DNA of 64,000 bases. Origin: a bacterium. Lineage in GTDB: Bacteria; Electryoneota; RPQS01. Where the stretch lies: assembly GCA_016702305.1 (NCBI GenBank), contig JADJEH010000001.1, forward strand, positions 372,001 to 436,000. The letters run 5' to 3'. This document shows positions 35,325 through 45,600 of this stretch, piece after piece; position 1 is the stretch's first letter, and every line of letters begins with the position of its first letter. The notes beneath the pieces were generated by a model. The model saw only the letters and a list, made by a program, of their open reading frames with translations, did no database searches and had not been told where the DNA came from. Position numbers and translations under genes: made by a program.

Positions 35325-35411
35325 GGCGGACTTTGGGGGGATCTGAGTAGGCCGGTCGCGGCGCAAACCGGGTAGTTTTTCACGGTTCGCGACCCCATTC
35401 TGAGTAGTAAA

Positions 35412-35437
35412 AGAGGAGTTCGGCTCCTCTTTTTTTT
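35412..35437 (+). terminator. Intrinsic terminator after hflX
   Basis: AGAGGAG, loop TTCGG, CTCCTCT, then seven more T. Textbook form. Confidence 0.9.
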
Positions 35438-35602
35438 CAAGGATTTGCGCGACGGTTTAGACCGGTAAGGTCGTTTGGAACGATTTCGTGTACCCGTTAA
35501 CCTACCTAAATACCTTGATATATTAAACTTTCGCGTCCTAACATTTGATGATTAGGTGCTGGAAAGCCACGAGGTTAGCAAGTACGTGGGTTGGAACCGG
35601 TC

Positions 35603-35631
35603 TTGACAAGTCTTGGTTTTCTTGGTATATT
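35603..35631 (+). promoter_or_regulatory. Sigma-70-type promoter of the regulator-speD-arginine decarboxylase unit
   Basis: TTGACA at 35603-35608, 17-base spacer, TATATT at 35626-35631, identical boxes and spacing to 8038 and 39221. Start of transcription near 35638, about 43 bases before the regulator's GTG. Confidence 0.85.
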
Positions 35632-35680
35632 TGCCACACTTTATTGAACAAGAAGTTTAATAAACTTGGAAGGCAGAGCC

Positions 35681-36217
35681 GTGGAAATCGGGGCAAAGAT
35701 CAAGAACCTCCGACTGGCCCGGGATCTGACCCAAGAAGAGCTGGCTGAGCGCGCCGACCTCACGAAGGGGTTTATTTCACAATTAGAGCGCGACCAAACC
35801 AGTATTTCCGTGGATAGCTTGATGGCTATCCTCAAAGTCCTCGATGTCCGAATCGCGGACTTCTTCACAGAGACACAGACCGCGCAGGTCGTGTTCACGA
35901 AGGCCGAGCGGATTTCGCTCACCGATACCGGCGCTGAAAAGTTTGAGCTGCTGATACCCGGTGGAGCGGATCGCGAGATGGAAGCGGCGCTGGTGACTCT
36001 GGAAGAAGGCCAACAGACGTATCCGACCAAACCGTACCAAGGGGAAGCCTTCGGCTTCGTGTTGGCGGGAACGATCCAGATGACTTTCGGCAACGAGACC
36101 TTCTCGGCTCAGGCCGGTTCCAGTTTCTATTTTTCGGGAGACCGTGAGCACTTCATCCTGAACACAGGGAAGCGCACCGCGGAGTTTATCTGGGTTACAA
36201 CGCCGCCCACGTTTTAA
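35681..36217 (+). CDS. XRE-family regulator with cupin sensor domain
   Basis: 178 residues. An N-terminal helix-turn-helix (about 5-60, IKNLRLARDLTQEELAERA, LTKGFISQLERDQ) and a C-terminal cupin_2 domain (about 105-172, YQGEAFGFVLAGTIQMTFG). Proteins of this build, such as PuuR, control polyamine or amino-acid genes by binding a small ligand in the cupin. Its place at the head of the polyamine locus suggests it senses a polyamine or AdoMet-related signal (inference). GTG 35681 is the start, with GGAAGG 7 bases before it; an in-frame TTG at 35666 has none. speD follows after 49 bases. Confidence 0.9.
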   Translation: MEIGAKIKNLRLARDLTQEELAERADLTKGFISQLERDQTSISVDSLMAILKVLDVRIADFFTETQTAQVVFTKAERISLTDTGAEKFELLIPGGADREMEAALVTLEEGQQTYPTKPYQGEAFGFVLAGTIQMTFGNETFSAQAGSSFYFSGDREHFILNTGKRTAEFIWVTTPPTF

Positions 36218-36233
36218 GTCGCGTTGGTTTTTT

Positions 36234-36258
36234 TACCTTTCACCCTTTTGGGTAGGAG
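36234..36258 (+). promoter_or_regulatory. Hairpin next to the speD ribosome-binding site
   Basis: ACCC-TTTT-GGGT forms a short stem immediately before AGGAG (36254-36258), and an upstream CCT can extend pairing into the AGG. Folding could hide the ribosome-binding site of the TTG-started speD, a possible translational control point for polyamine output. Short stem, so tentative. Confidence 0.3.
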
Positions 36259-36266
36259 AACCTGAA

Positions 36267-36677
36267 TTGAAGTCTTTGGGACAGCAAATTGTGGTAGATT
36301 ACCACAAGTGTAATCCTGAAATCCTCAATGACGTGGCCGCTGTCAAGCGGGCCATGCGCGAGGCAGCTCTCAAGGCCGGCGCGACGATTGTCACGGAAGC
36401 CTTCCACCTGTTCAACCCGCACGGTGTGTCGGGTGCGATCATCATTGCTGAATCGCACCTCGCCATTCACACGTGGCCCGAATTCGGCTATGCCGCGGTT
36501 GATCTGTTTACGTGCGGTGAAGATGTTGATCCGGCCGTGGCCTTTGAGCACCTGAAGCAGGCGCTGGGCGCGGACGAATTCACGGCGATGGAAATGAAGC
36601 GCGGGATCCTCGATTCGCACGGACTCCGCTTCAACTCTCACAAGCCCGTGCAGCATCTGGCGGCGGCTGTCGCCTGA
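36267..36677 (+). CDS. speD: S-adenosylmethionine decarboxylase, pyruvoyl type (SpeH class)
   Basis: 136-residue proenzyme that self-cleaves to create its pyruvoyl cofactor and makes decarboxylated AdoMet, the aminopropyl donor for spermidine. The cleavage site is E62-S63 in AESHLAIHTWPE. H68 (processing) and C83 (in DLFTCG, catalysis) lie at the same numbered positions as in the studied Thermotoga maritima enzyme. Start is TTG at 36267, supported by AGGAG 8 bases upstream. It overlaps the arginine decarboxylase gene by one base (TGATG), so two pyruvoyl enzymes are translated in tandem. Confidence 0.95.
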   Translation: MKSLGQQIVVDYHKCNPEILNDVAAVKRAMREAALKAGATIVTEAFHLFNPHGVSGAIIIAESHLAIHTWPEFGYAAVDLFTCGEDVDPAVAFEHLKQALGADEFTAMEMKRGILDSHGLRFNSHKPVQHLAAAVA

Positions 36678-37144
36678 TGGTCATTAAGACCCCCGACAAG
36701 TATTTCCTCGTCAAAGGATTTGCCGAGGGCGACACGGAACTGAATGCCTTCGACAACGCGCTGTTGGCGGCCGGGGTCGGCAACTGCAACCTCGTGCGGA
36801 TGAGTTCGATCTTGCCGCCGGCGGCACAGTTGATCGAGCCTGTCAAGCTGCCGTACGGAGCGCTGGTGCCGGTTGCCTATGCGGATGAATGCAGTTCTGT
36901 GCCGGGAACGCAGGTGTGTGCCGGAGTGGCCCTGGGTGTGCCGGATGATCCGACGCTGCCCGGAGTGATCATGGAGCACCACATGACCGGCAGTGAAGAA
37001 GAGTGTCGTAAAATCGTGATCGGCAAGGTCGAGTCGGCCTTCCGGGTCCGTGGCTGGAAACTGACCGACCTGAAGGTGGCGGTCATTTCCGGCAAAGTGG
37101 ACAAGATCGGAGCCGCGTTTGCGGGCGTGATCCTCTGGACGTAG
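36677..37144 (+). CDS. pdaD: Pyruvoyl-dependent arginine decarboxylase
   Basis: 155-residue proenzyme of the PvlArgDC family, converting arginine to agmatine. The self-cleavage serine pair is S43-S44 in NLVRMSSILPP. The later GVIMEHHMTG carries the catalytic glutamate region. Family members are best known in archaea, Chlamydiae and several candidate phyla, in contrast to the PLP-dependent SpeA of most bacteria. It supplies agmatine to the agmatinase encoded 1 kb downstream. A terminator follows directly. Confidence 0.93.
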   Translation: MVIKTPDKYFLVKGFAEGDTELNAFDNALLAAGVGNCNLVRMSSILPPAAQLIEPVKLPYGALVPVAYADECSSVPGTQVCAGVALGVPDDPTLPGVIMEHHMTGSEEECRKIVIGKVESAFRVRGWKLTDLKVAVISGKVDKIGAAFAGVILWT

Positions 37145-37166
37145 CGGTGTTATAGCGTTATAAGAT

Positions 37167-37200
37167 TTTCGGCCTCCCGCTTGGGAGGCCGAAATCGTTT
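37167..37200 (+). terminator. Terminator between arginine decarboxylase and speE
   Basis: TTTCGGCCTCCC, loop GCTT, GGGAGGCCGAAA: a perfect 12-bp stem. The T tail is short (TCGTTTGGTTT). It splits the polyamine locus into two transcription units. Confidence 0.8.
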
Positions 37201-37251
37201 GGTTTAACACCTAAGTCTTTATTTTTTGACGAAACTCATAATAGACGGGTG

Positions 37252-37280
37252 TTGAGAATCTGAGAGCTGTTCAGTATCTT
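37252..37280 (+). promoter_or_regulatory. Probable promoter of speE-speB
   Basis: TTGAGA at 37252-37257, 17-base spacer, TATCTT at 37275-37280. Each box differs by one base from the window's strong form. It lies after the terminator and about 16 bases (from the predicted start of transcription) before the speE ATG, so the mRNA would have a very short leader without a ribosome-binding site. Confidence 0.55.
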
Positions 37281-37302
37281 CTTCTTTCCCAATTGAAACA
37301 TC

Positions 37303-38142
37303 ATGGAACTCTGGCTAACAGAAACATACGGACCCATCCGGGGCGGCTGGAAGGCTGGCGGCGTGCTGTACTCGAAGCAGTCGCAGTATCAGCTCGTGGA
37401 GATCGTCGAGACTGAGCGGTGGGGCAAGACGCTCGTTCTGGACGGCTGCATGATGACCACCGAGCGCGATGAATTCGTTTACCATGAAATGCTGACCCAT
37501 CCGGCGCTGGTGGCTCATCCGGAGCCGAAGAGCGTGTGCGTGGTGGGGGGGGGCGACGGCGGAACGGTGCGCGAAGTGCTGCGCCATCCGAGCGTCGAGC
37601 GGGTGGTGCTTGCGGAAATTGAGGGCGACGTGATTGACGTTTGCCGCAAATATTTTCCACATCACACGTCGAAACTTGATGATCCTCGCGTGGATATTCA
37701 GGTCGGAGACGGTTTCGCATATTTGCAGGCGCACGCCGGAGAATTCGACGTCATCTTGTCGGACTCGACGGATCCGATCGGTCCCGGTGAGGTGCTGTTC
37801 ACGCAAGAATATTTTGCGCTCGCCAAGCGCGCGCTGCGCGCGGGCGGAGTGTTTGTAACGCAATCGCACAGTGCGTGGGATCCGGATTCGCGCCTCCGGC
37901 GGATTCGCGACGTCCTGCTGCAGAATTTTGTGCAGGCCTATTGGTATGGAGCCGTGATTCCGACGTACCCGTACGGGTGGTGGAGCTTCTTCTTCGCCTC
38001 GGATAAGGTGCATCCGCTCGAGTCGGCGGACCTGATGCGGCAGCAGGAGATTACACAGGGCGCGCAGTACTATACCCCTGCGGTTCACGAAGCGGCGTTC
38101 GCGGTGCCGGCCTTTCTGGCGCGCGAATTAGGCCTCTCCTGA
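37303..38142 (+). CDS. speE: Spermidine synthase
   Basis: 279 residues, normal length. It transfers an aminopropyl group from decarboxylated AdoMet to putrescine. The N-terminal beta domain starts at LWLTETYGP. The Rossmann domain has VVGGGDGGTVREVLRH (about 78-93), and the catalytic and putrescine-binding residues lie in DSTDPIGPGEVLF (about 156-168). Cytoplasmic. No ribosome-binding site is visible before ATG 37303, in line with a short leader. The agmatinase gene follows after 19 bases. Confidence 0.96.
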   Translation: MELWLTETYGPIRGGWKAGGVLYSKQSQYQLVEIVETERWGKTLVLDGCMMTTERDEFVYHEMLTHPALVAHPEPKSVCVVGGGDGGTVREVLRHPSVERVVLAEIEGDVIDVCRKYFPHHTSKLDDPRVDIQVGDGFAYLQAHAGEFDVILSDSTDPIGPGEVLFTQEYFALAKRALRAGGVFVTQSHSAWDPDSRLRRIRDVLLQNFVQAYWYGAVIPTYPYGWWSFFFASDKVHPLESADLMRQQEITQGAQYYTPAVHEAAFAVPAFLARELGLS

Positions 38143-38161
38143 ACGGCACGAGAACGGTCAA

Positions 38162-39025
38162 GTGAGCCTCTCGCTACCGACGACGCGGACGCAAGTCTTC
38201 ATGGGCGCGCAGACCTCCCTTGAGGGGGGAGCCAAGTTGGCACTGTTTGGATTGCCGTATGACGGGACGTGTTCGTTTAGGCCGGGGACGCGGTTTGGTC
38301 CGGCGGCGATCCGAAACGTCTCGGACGGCATCGAAACGTACTGCCCGGTGGCTGACCGGGACCTTGACGATGTGCGCTTTGCGGACCTGGGTGACCTCGT
38401 TTTGCCTCCGGGCGACAAGGACGAGGTCCTGGTGCGCATTGAAAGAGCCGCTGGCGAACTTTATAGCACCGGGGTGATTCCGGCGGCGCTCGGGGGCGAG
38501 CATTTGGTCAGCCTTCCGCTCCTTCGTGCGGCGGTAGCACGGCACCCAGACCTGGTGCTGGTGCAGTTCGATGCGCACTTGGACTTGCGTGAAGATTACC
38601 TCGGGACTCCACTTTCGCACGCGACGGTGATGCGCAGAATTATGGAATTCGTTGATCCGTCACGAATCTTGCAGGTAGGGCCTCGGTCTGGTCCTCGGGA
38701 GGAGTTCGAAATTGCTAAGAAATTTGGAACTTACCGTCCGGCGACCCTGACACCAGCCGATTTGGTCTCGTGGATTGCAAAACGGCCGGTGTACGTCACT
38801 TTGGACCTTGATGTCCTTGATCCGTCTGTACTTCCGGGTACGGGCACGCCGGAACCCGGGGGGGTCAGTTTTGCCACCTTGCAAGGCTGGATAGCGGCAC
38901 TTTGTGACGTTGAGTGGGTCGGTTGGGATATGGTTGAGCTTTCGCCGGACTACGATTCAAGTCATGTATCTTCAATTGTTTCCGCTAAATTAGTCCGCTC
39001 GATGATTCTATCTTCCGTGCAATGA
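38162..39025 (+). CDS. speB: Agmatinase (ureohydrolase family)
   Basis: 287 residues. It hydrolyses agmatine to putrescine and urea with a two-manganese centre. Metal-ligand motifs in order: GGEHLVS (His), QFDAHLDLRED (Asp-x-His-x-Asp) and LDLDVLDPSVLPGTGTPEPGG (Asp-x-Asp). Start is GTG at 38162. Agmatinase rather than arginase is supported by its neighbours: arginine decarboxylase, speD and speE. With them it completes arginine to spermidine. Confidence 0.93.
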   Translation: MSLSLPTTRTQVFMGAQTSLEGGAKLALFGLPYDGTCSFRPGTRFGPAAIRNVSDGIETYCPVADRDLDDVRFADLGDLVLPPGDKDEVLVRIERAAGELYSTGVIPAALGGEHLVSLPLLRAAVARHPDLVLVQFDAHLDLREDYLGTPLSHATVMRRIMEFVDPSRILQVGPRSGPREEFEIAKKFGTYRPATLTPADLVSWIAKRPVYVTLDLDVLDPSVLPGTGTPEPGGVSFATLQGWIAALCDVEWVGWDMVELSPDYDSSHVSSIVSAKLVRSMILSSVQ

Positions 39026-39174
39026 CTTGCGAATTGGCTTGCATTTTGCCACGGCAAGCTCCATAGGCATGCAGTTTCAAGTGCTATAAGCTCTATAAGA
39101 AACATTGAGATAGACAGTTGGTAGCCCCTGAGGGTCTGTGTTCATTGCGAAGCGCTTGAGGAACAAAGACTTTC

Positions 39175-39213
39175 GTTTTGCCGGGGGTTGAGAATGTTAA
39201 AAATAGGCAAAAC
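39175..39213 (+). promoter_or_regulatory. Inverted repeat just upstream of the giant gene's promoter
   Basis: GTTTTGCC (39175-39182) and GGCAAAAC (39206-39213) are perfect 8-base arms separated by 23 bases, ending 7 bases before the -35 box. The place suits an activator or repressor site; a terminator for speB is another reading, but the loop is large and the tail short. Confidence 0.4.
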
Positions 39214-39220
39214 ATTTTCC

Positions 39221-39249
39221 TTGACAAGTTGATTCTGAATGACTATATT
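39221..39249 (+). promoter_or_regulatory. Sigma-70-type promoter of the giant gene
   Basis: TTGACA at 39221-39226, 17-base spacer, TATATT at 39244-39249. Third copy of the window's near-perfect promoter form. Transcription start near 39256. Confidence 0.85.
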
Positions 39250-39350
39250 TGGGGAACTTTGACCAGCATAAGACTTTTTTGAACTTAGGTCAGACCCAAT
39301 TTTATAAGTTCTTGATTTCCAGCATAGCCAAAGCACAGCCGCTCCCGCAA

Positions 39351-39404
39351 GCAGATGCTATTGCATTCTGCAAAACGGGGAGCTTGTGTTTTTTTCCTCA
39401 AGCT
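39351..39404 (+). promoter_or_regulatory. Hairpins with T-run in the giant gene's leader
   Basis: GCAGATGC with GCATTCTGC (39351-39371, one bulge) is followed 17 bases later by seven T (39389-39395), which lie in the loop of a second stem AGCTTG/CAAGCT (39381-39386 and 39399-39404). Possible attenuator or pausing structure; the spacing from hairpin to T run is too long for a classical terminator. Confidence 0.35.
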
Positions 39405-39492
39405 GGTTTGATTAACGACGGATGCGTTCATGCCAGATTCTAATCCCCCTTTCGATTTGAACAATCAGTTCATGACCACGCAAGTTATCCAC

Positions 39493-39529
39493 AATGCCCA
39501 CAGGGTGAACAACCCGCTGAGTGGGCATT
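39493..39529 (+). promoter_or_regulatory. Strong two-part hairpin before the giant gene
   Basis: AATGCCCAC (39493-39501) pairs with GTGGGCATT (39521-39529), and inside it GGGT/ACCC pair over GAACA. It lies 57 bases before the ribosome-binding site. A stable 5' stem of this sort often protects long mRNAs from decay; that role is inference. Confidence 0.5.
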
Positions 39530-39600
39530 CGGCATGCGTATCCGACGCAGCCCCTTCCCCACGGACTAAGAAGATTTCCCATATTCAGGAGAATCACAGA

Positions 39601-42600
39601 ATGAGGTCCAAGACTCTTTTTGTGTGGCTGGTGAGTTCCATCAGCTTGATGCTCTGCCTGCTGACGCCCCAAATGGCATCGGCGCAGATCAACGTTGACC
39701 CCGAGGTTAACGCCTTATGTATCGAAGATCCGGCCCTGCCGTCCAACGGTGTCGTTGACGAGCTGACGGATCGGTTGCAAATCACCGTCCGCGCAGCGTA
39801 CTCCGATATCTATTGCGATTCGGTACGCGCCGGTTTGGATCCGAGCCCTCCGGGACTGCCGCCGGGTTTGGAAAACCTCGGTGAGCTGTTGCCGCTCGTC
39901 CCCGTCGCCATCTTTAGCTGCCCGTCCGGTGTGACGGACTTGCTCTATGAGATGACCGTCAACGTGACGCTCGGTCAAGGTCTCAATGGAGCAGCTCTTG
40001 ATAGCTGCTTGGTCATTGCTACTCTTACCTTCTTCCCCGGCGGTGCCAATGTGGACGCGGGAGACGTGGTGGGTACCGGTGTGACCTGGCTCGGTTACGA
40101 TGATGACGGCGAAGTCGCGATTCCAACGGTCTGTTTGGACTTCGGCTTCACGTTTATCGCGCCGTGTGACATTCGCTCCGGCTGCGCGCTGATCAACTAC
40201 CGCGAAGGCGGCGGTATCGCGTTTGACGGTATTGTGGCGATCGGCGACACGGTGTGGATGGATTCGACCGTAGCCGCGTCCATTGATACGATGGCTGCCG
40301 GTGACACGCTCGTTTGGGACGGTTCGGCGCTGACCTGTGATATCGCCGACGTCAACCTGTTCTACAACGATACGATTATCGTTGCCGAATGCGCGTGGGA
40401 AAACGGATTAGTGAATGCTTGCCACAACGACACCATCTGGCTGTACTACGTGCAGTGGGATGCAGCCGGCGGCGACGACTTCTTTGACGGTACCGTGGTG
40501 GATTCGGTCCCCTGCGTGCGCCCGATTGACAACTCGCCCCCGACATTGGACCAAGCGTGCATTGACTCCTGTACGATTACTCAGAACAACTATCTCGATA
40601 ACGACACCATCGCCGGCTGCGGCGACGTGTTTGTTATCTGGATGAGCACGATTCAGAACGGCTTCCCAACCCGTACCGATCCCGATTGGAACTGCGACGG
40701 TGACTCGGTGCTGGAAGACGTCTCCTTGGCGACTCCGTGGTATGTTGACTGCGATACCAATTCGCAGAACTTCGACGTATCGTGGATGGCTGTCCGCCTC
40801 CGTGACATCGTCCCGCTGGACAGCTTGTTCCCGATGAACGAAGATTCGATTGACCTGCTGTCGCTGGACAGCGTCTGGGTGTCTGCCCGATTTGGTACGA
40901 CGGCTAACCCCGGTTCGGCCAACGACCTCATGTACATTGAAATTCCCATTGATACCGTTTGGTGGGATTATGTTCAAATGTGCGTTCTGGAAGGCTTGAT
41001 TGACGGCGACACCATTTACGTGCACTCCATTGACGACGCCGGCAACGCCTCGAACGCGTCACCGTTTGGTGACTCGGTTGGTACCTTGGTCGGCTGTGAC
41101 GCCTGTTTGGACAATGTGCCGCCGGACCTACCGGGCAGCGACATCTATTGGTCGTACGACGGCGTTGACAACTTCTGCAACCAGCGCTTCTCGCCGTACG
41201 ACAGTGCGCTGGCTACGTTCTACATTAATCTGTCGCCCGACTCGATCCGCTGGTACTTGGACGCGGTGGATTCGGTCTATGACACCACGAACTATCTTGA
41301 TGTCCTTGAAAACGTCTACCTGATCGGTTTTGACGTACGGCAGATTCCTGACGACGATCCGGACACCCCGACGGGCGCTCCGATCACATTGCTGGACTAT
41401 TTCCACCCGATGGCCAAGCCGGATTCGATCAACTGGGATTGGCGTTCGCCGTACGTCCCGGGCATTGACTCGAGCGCCTGCTTCACCTGGTATGGTAAGG
41501 ACGGTCCGGACAGTCTTGATCCTGATTTTGACTTCTTGTCTGACTACTGCCCGTGGGGTATGCTGGTCGGTATCACTGAAGCGCGTTATATGGACGCCGG
41601 TGGTTGTAACGCAGTCCTGGGCTCGGACCACGACGGCAGCACCAGCATCCTGGACGGCTACACGCAGCTGAATGCCCTGTATTCGGTTGTGGATTCCTGC
41701 TTCCCGACGACGACGATCACCTTTGATCTCGATACGCTGGAAGGCCCGGCGTTGGGCCTTGGCCCGGACTACGGTTCTGTTAATGATCCGTACCTGTGGA
41801 CGAACGGCGAGAACTACCCGTTCTTGAAGTTCAAGGCGCGCCGCTTCTACACGCAGGGTATGATTGACACGTGCCTGGCTGAGCAGCTTTGCTACACCGT
41901 CAAGATTGACTCGCTGTACACGCAAGGCCCTTGGCCGTTCGCTGCGGACTCCTTCTATATTAATGAGGACGACGCGATCAATGGTGGATCGGATACCCGC
42001 ACGTGCCGTCCGATCGAGTTCTTCTTTAATGACATCAACTCGGATACGATCAGCTTCGAATGGGAGTTTGACGGGCCGGGTGACACCGAGATTCCGGACG
42101 GTCTGTATTGCCTGTCGCTCGAACTTCAGGACAATGCCGGCAACGTCTTCGTCGGTGACACGATCTGCATCTGGAAGAACGGCCTGGGCCCGGCGATTGA
42201 CTCCGTGGCCGTGGTCAACGACAATCTCGATTGCACAACGAACTTCTTCATTGGCGAGTCGCTGTGCGTCTGGATTCAGACGGACACGACGGCTACGGAA
42301 GTTCTGTTCGACTTCTCATGTATTCTGAACATTGACAGCGTGGCGCCGGATCAGGACACGGTCCTTGTGACGACCCCGTACGCGGCCACCAACACGTTTA
42401 AGCGTTGGTACGCTTGCCTGCTGATCCAGCCGGGTATGGTGGATTCGTCGAATACCGACCTGAACGACTACCGCATTAATCCGTACGAACCGGATTGCGA
42501 AGATGCGGGCGAGTACGGTATCATCAGTGTAATCGCCTATGACTCGGATGGCAATTCGACCGAAGCTACGCAAGATGACGGCACGTGCGTGATCGCCCTG

Positions 42601-45600
42601 CTCGGACCGAGCCGCTGCCCGCGCATTGTTGGCCCGATCGAGTTCTGGTACTACGATCCGGATACGGTGTTCTCGCTGGAAGCGGACATCAACGCCAACT
42701 ACACCGATATTTTCAATTTCGACAATTTCGGCCCGATGCCTGATTGGAACGCATTCTCCCCGGGTTCGGTTGACTCGGCCGGTGCGTACAATTCGATGAC
42801 CAATCCGGCTCATGATCAGGTCCATGACTCGATCTGGGTGCGTTTGCTGATTGACACCCTGTCCATCACGCAGGCTGACAACTTCGGCGACCCGTTCGAC
42901 GATGACGTTTACCATGATACCCTGGTGGTCGAGTTCCGTAATCCGGACAACTCGCGTTCGCGTTACGTGCGCAAGCCGTTGTTCCGCCCGGGTCCGACGT
43001 GTACGAATTATGACGGCATCCCGCCCTGCCAGGATCCGCCGGACAACACGATCTACGACGGCCGTCTTGAACTGGACGAGCATGTCCAGGCCCTGGCCGA
43101 GTTCCGCTATATGTGGAACGGCACGTGGTTCGTGAATGCCGGTGCTGACAGCCAGATGCTGGTGCCGATCACTGGTCAGGACACAATCATTGTGGCCGCC
43201 TGGACGGTTGACGGCGACTCGATGGTGGATTCGATTTCGGTTGACTCGATCTTCTTCCTGGTCTGCGACACGACGTTTGCGGAGCTGGACGTTGACAACG
43301 AAAATCCGGAATTCCTCGAATGGACCGGCATTGCGGCCGGCGTTCGCGAAGAAGATACGCATAGCACAGCTACGGTAGATAATATCGGCTGGGACGGCGA
43401 TTGCGGTTTCCGCTACGCAGAAGGCGACACCTTCCAGCTCGTTGTGCGTGCCAGTGAACAGGTTCACTACGATTCGTTGGCCTATCCAAATACTGACGGC
43501 TCCGACTATGGTGTCGGCGGTATCGGTGACTGGATTGAAACGGGTCAATGGCAGATCTCGCTTGTGGATAGCACGGCTGGTCTGCTGATTGAGAATCCCG
43601 ACAATCCGGGTACCTACGTTACGGTCGAATTGCTCTCGGTGACGCCGGATAGTCTGGCCAACAACGAGTGGCAGTACACCTTGGTGGGTACGCTGTCGAA
43701 TCTGCCGGTTGATACATTCATCTATAATGCATGTTTCGTGATCCGCGGCGCGTGGGACCAGGGTGGTAACCCGGGTCGCTACAACGAGCCGTCGTTCAGC
43801 GATGCATTTGAAGATGACAGCTTCGAAGATACAACCTTCTGTCTGCATTTGATTCCGTGTGATCCGTGGGCGGCCGGTTGTCCGGACGTCTATGGGCCGG
43901 ACAATATCCTGGGTTGGATCGCGCCGGAAGATACGAACATCACGGTTTGCGCGACGATTATCGAAACGTGCGAACTGACGATGTGCACGCCGGGCGTGCG
44001 TGAGGATTCGCTGCGCGTGGTCGAAGGCGACTTCCAGCGTATCACGGACGACCCGAATCCGTGGATTCTCCCGGATTCAGTCGGCGACTGGTTCATCTAC
44101 TATGGTCCGTTCGGCGACAGCCTCGGCTGGGCCCGTATGTACTATTGGCAGTTGCGCGCTGACTCCTCGGATCTGGCCACTATCTGGTGCGACGGCGACT
44201 TCCTCGACTTCGAGATTCGCTTCGTCAGCTGGGAAGGTGTTCGCGATTCGATGACGTTTGACGAATGCGTGCAGGTTGACGTGAACGAGCCGCGCTGGGT
44301 TGAGTGGAATCTGTATGACAGCACGGGCACGATCCTTGATGAATTGGACGGCGCGCTGCCGTGCGCTCAGCCTGACCAGACGATGACCCTGATGGGTTGC
44401 GTGTGGGATAGCGGTGTTGATTGCGAAGACGGTGAAGGTATCGGCGTTGACACGTCCATGATCTGGGCTGACCTGTCCCAGTTGCTGCAAGACGCGGCCG
44501 CTGACTCGGTCGAGCCGGATTGCGTGGTTGTCCAGGGTATCTACACAGGCGTCTATCCGTATGTCGGACCGCCGGTGCAGATTTTCGACAATAGCACGTC
44601 AACCGCGGAAATTAATGACCCAGATGCTGGTGACATTCTCGATGTCAATGTGACGATCGGCGATCTCCAGCATACCTACGTCGGTGACTTGGCCCTTATC
44701 CTTGAGAGCCCGAATGGAACGCAAGTAACCCTCGTGAACGATGAAGGTGGCGACGGCAATAACTTTGTCGGTGTGATCTTTGATGACGAAGCGGCTACTG
44801 ATATTACGTCCATCAGCGCTTCGGATGATCCGTTTACTGGTTCGTACTATCCGGAAGGTTCGCTCAGTGACTTCGACGGTGAGAATCCCAACGGTGTTTG
44901 GACGCTCTATGTCAATGACGACACTGGTGTGGATGAAGGCTTCCTCAATAGCTGGTCGCTTGAGATCACCTATCAGAACGGACCGGAACTCAAGGTTCAG
45001 GCGTTCTGGACGTTCGTACCCGACTCGCAGTTCTTCTGTATCAATACGGTGGATCCGTGGTTCCGCTTCCATGCGGCCCATGACATCATCGGTCACCATG
45101 ACCGTGAGCTGTACATGCAGGATACGCTGAACTTCTGCAGCGACTGCGTTCCGCCGTACATCTATAATGCCGAAGTCTACTGTGAATGCGACACGTTGCT
45201 CGCCGGTGTGGATCCGGAAGAGGAACAGGGCGACCTGCACTTCTTGAGCACGGGCTCAGATGTCCGCATGGTGGTCAACATCGCCGACGTGGACAGCGAT
45301 TCGAGCCTCGGCTTGGCCTACGACTTCATGTGGGCAGACCTGTCGTCCATTGACACGACACTTAGCTGGGAGCAGGGTGCCTGCTTCTGGTCAACTGAGA
45401 CCGAAGCTGGTGACACGACCGTCGTGATTTGGGGTGATGTGACTGACTGTGCCGCGCCGGGCTTCTGCGCGGGCAACACGCCGATCGAATTGAACGCGGT
45501 CTATAACAATGGCGAAACGATCTATGTCCGCTTTGCCTTGGCCGACAGTGCCGGCAATGTTGACACCGTGTTGTATGCGGTCGGTGTTTACGACTCGCTG

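Larger units (their letters stand above)
35325..35680 (+). other. Intergenic region between hflX and the polyamine locus
   Basis: 356 bases holding, in order, a TCTGAGTAG direct repeat (about 35342 and 35399), the hflX terminator at 35412-35437, an AT-rich stretch with nothing recognised (35440-35600), the promoter at 35603-35631, and the short leader of the regulator gene. A full terminator-promoter boundary. Confidence 0.6.
39026..39600 (+). other. Intergenic region and leader of the giant gene
   Basis: 575 bases. 39026-39170: GCTTGC/GCAAGC inverted repeat near 39038-39056, otherwise nothing recognised. 39175-39213: inverted repeat upstream of the promoter. 39221-39249: promoter. 39256-39600: an untranslated leader of about 345 bases with several hairpins. 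The giant gene's frame stays open up to an ATG at 39430, but those codons have no ribosome-binding site and would place 57 polar residues before the signal peptide. Confidence 0.6.

Noticed and set aside
39485..39493. A perfect DnaA box (TTATCCACA) in the giant gene's leader
   Set aside because: A single 9-base match is expected by chance about once in every two windows of this size when both strands are counted, and there is no cluster of boxes around it.
39430..39600. Start of the giant protein at ATG 39430
   Set aside because: It would bury the signal peptide behind 57 polar residues and has no ribosome-binding site, while ATG 39601 has AGGAGA at the right distance.
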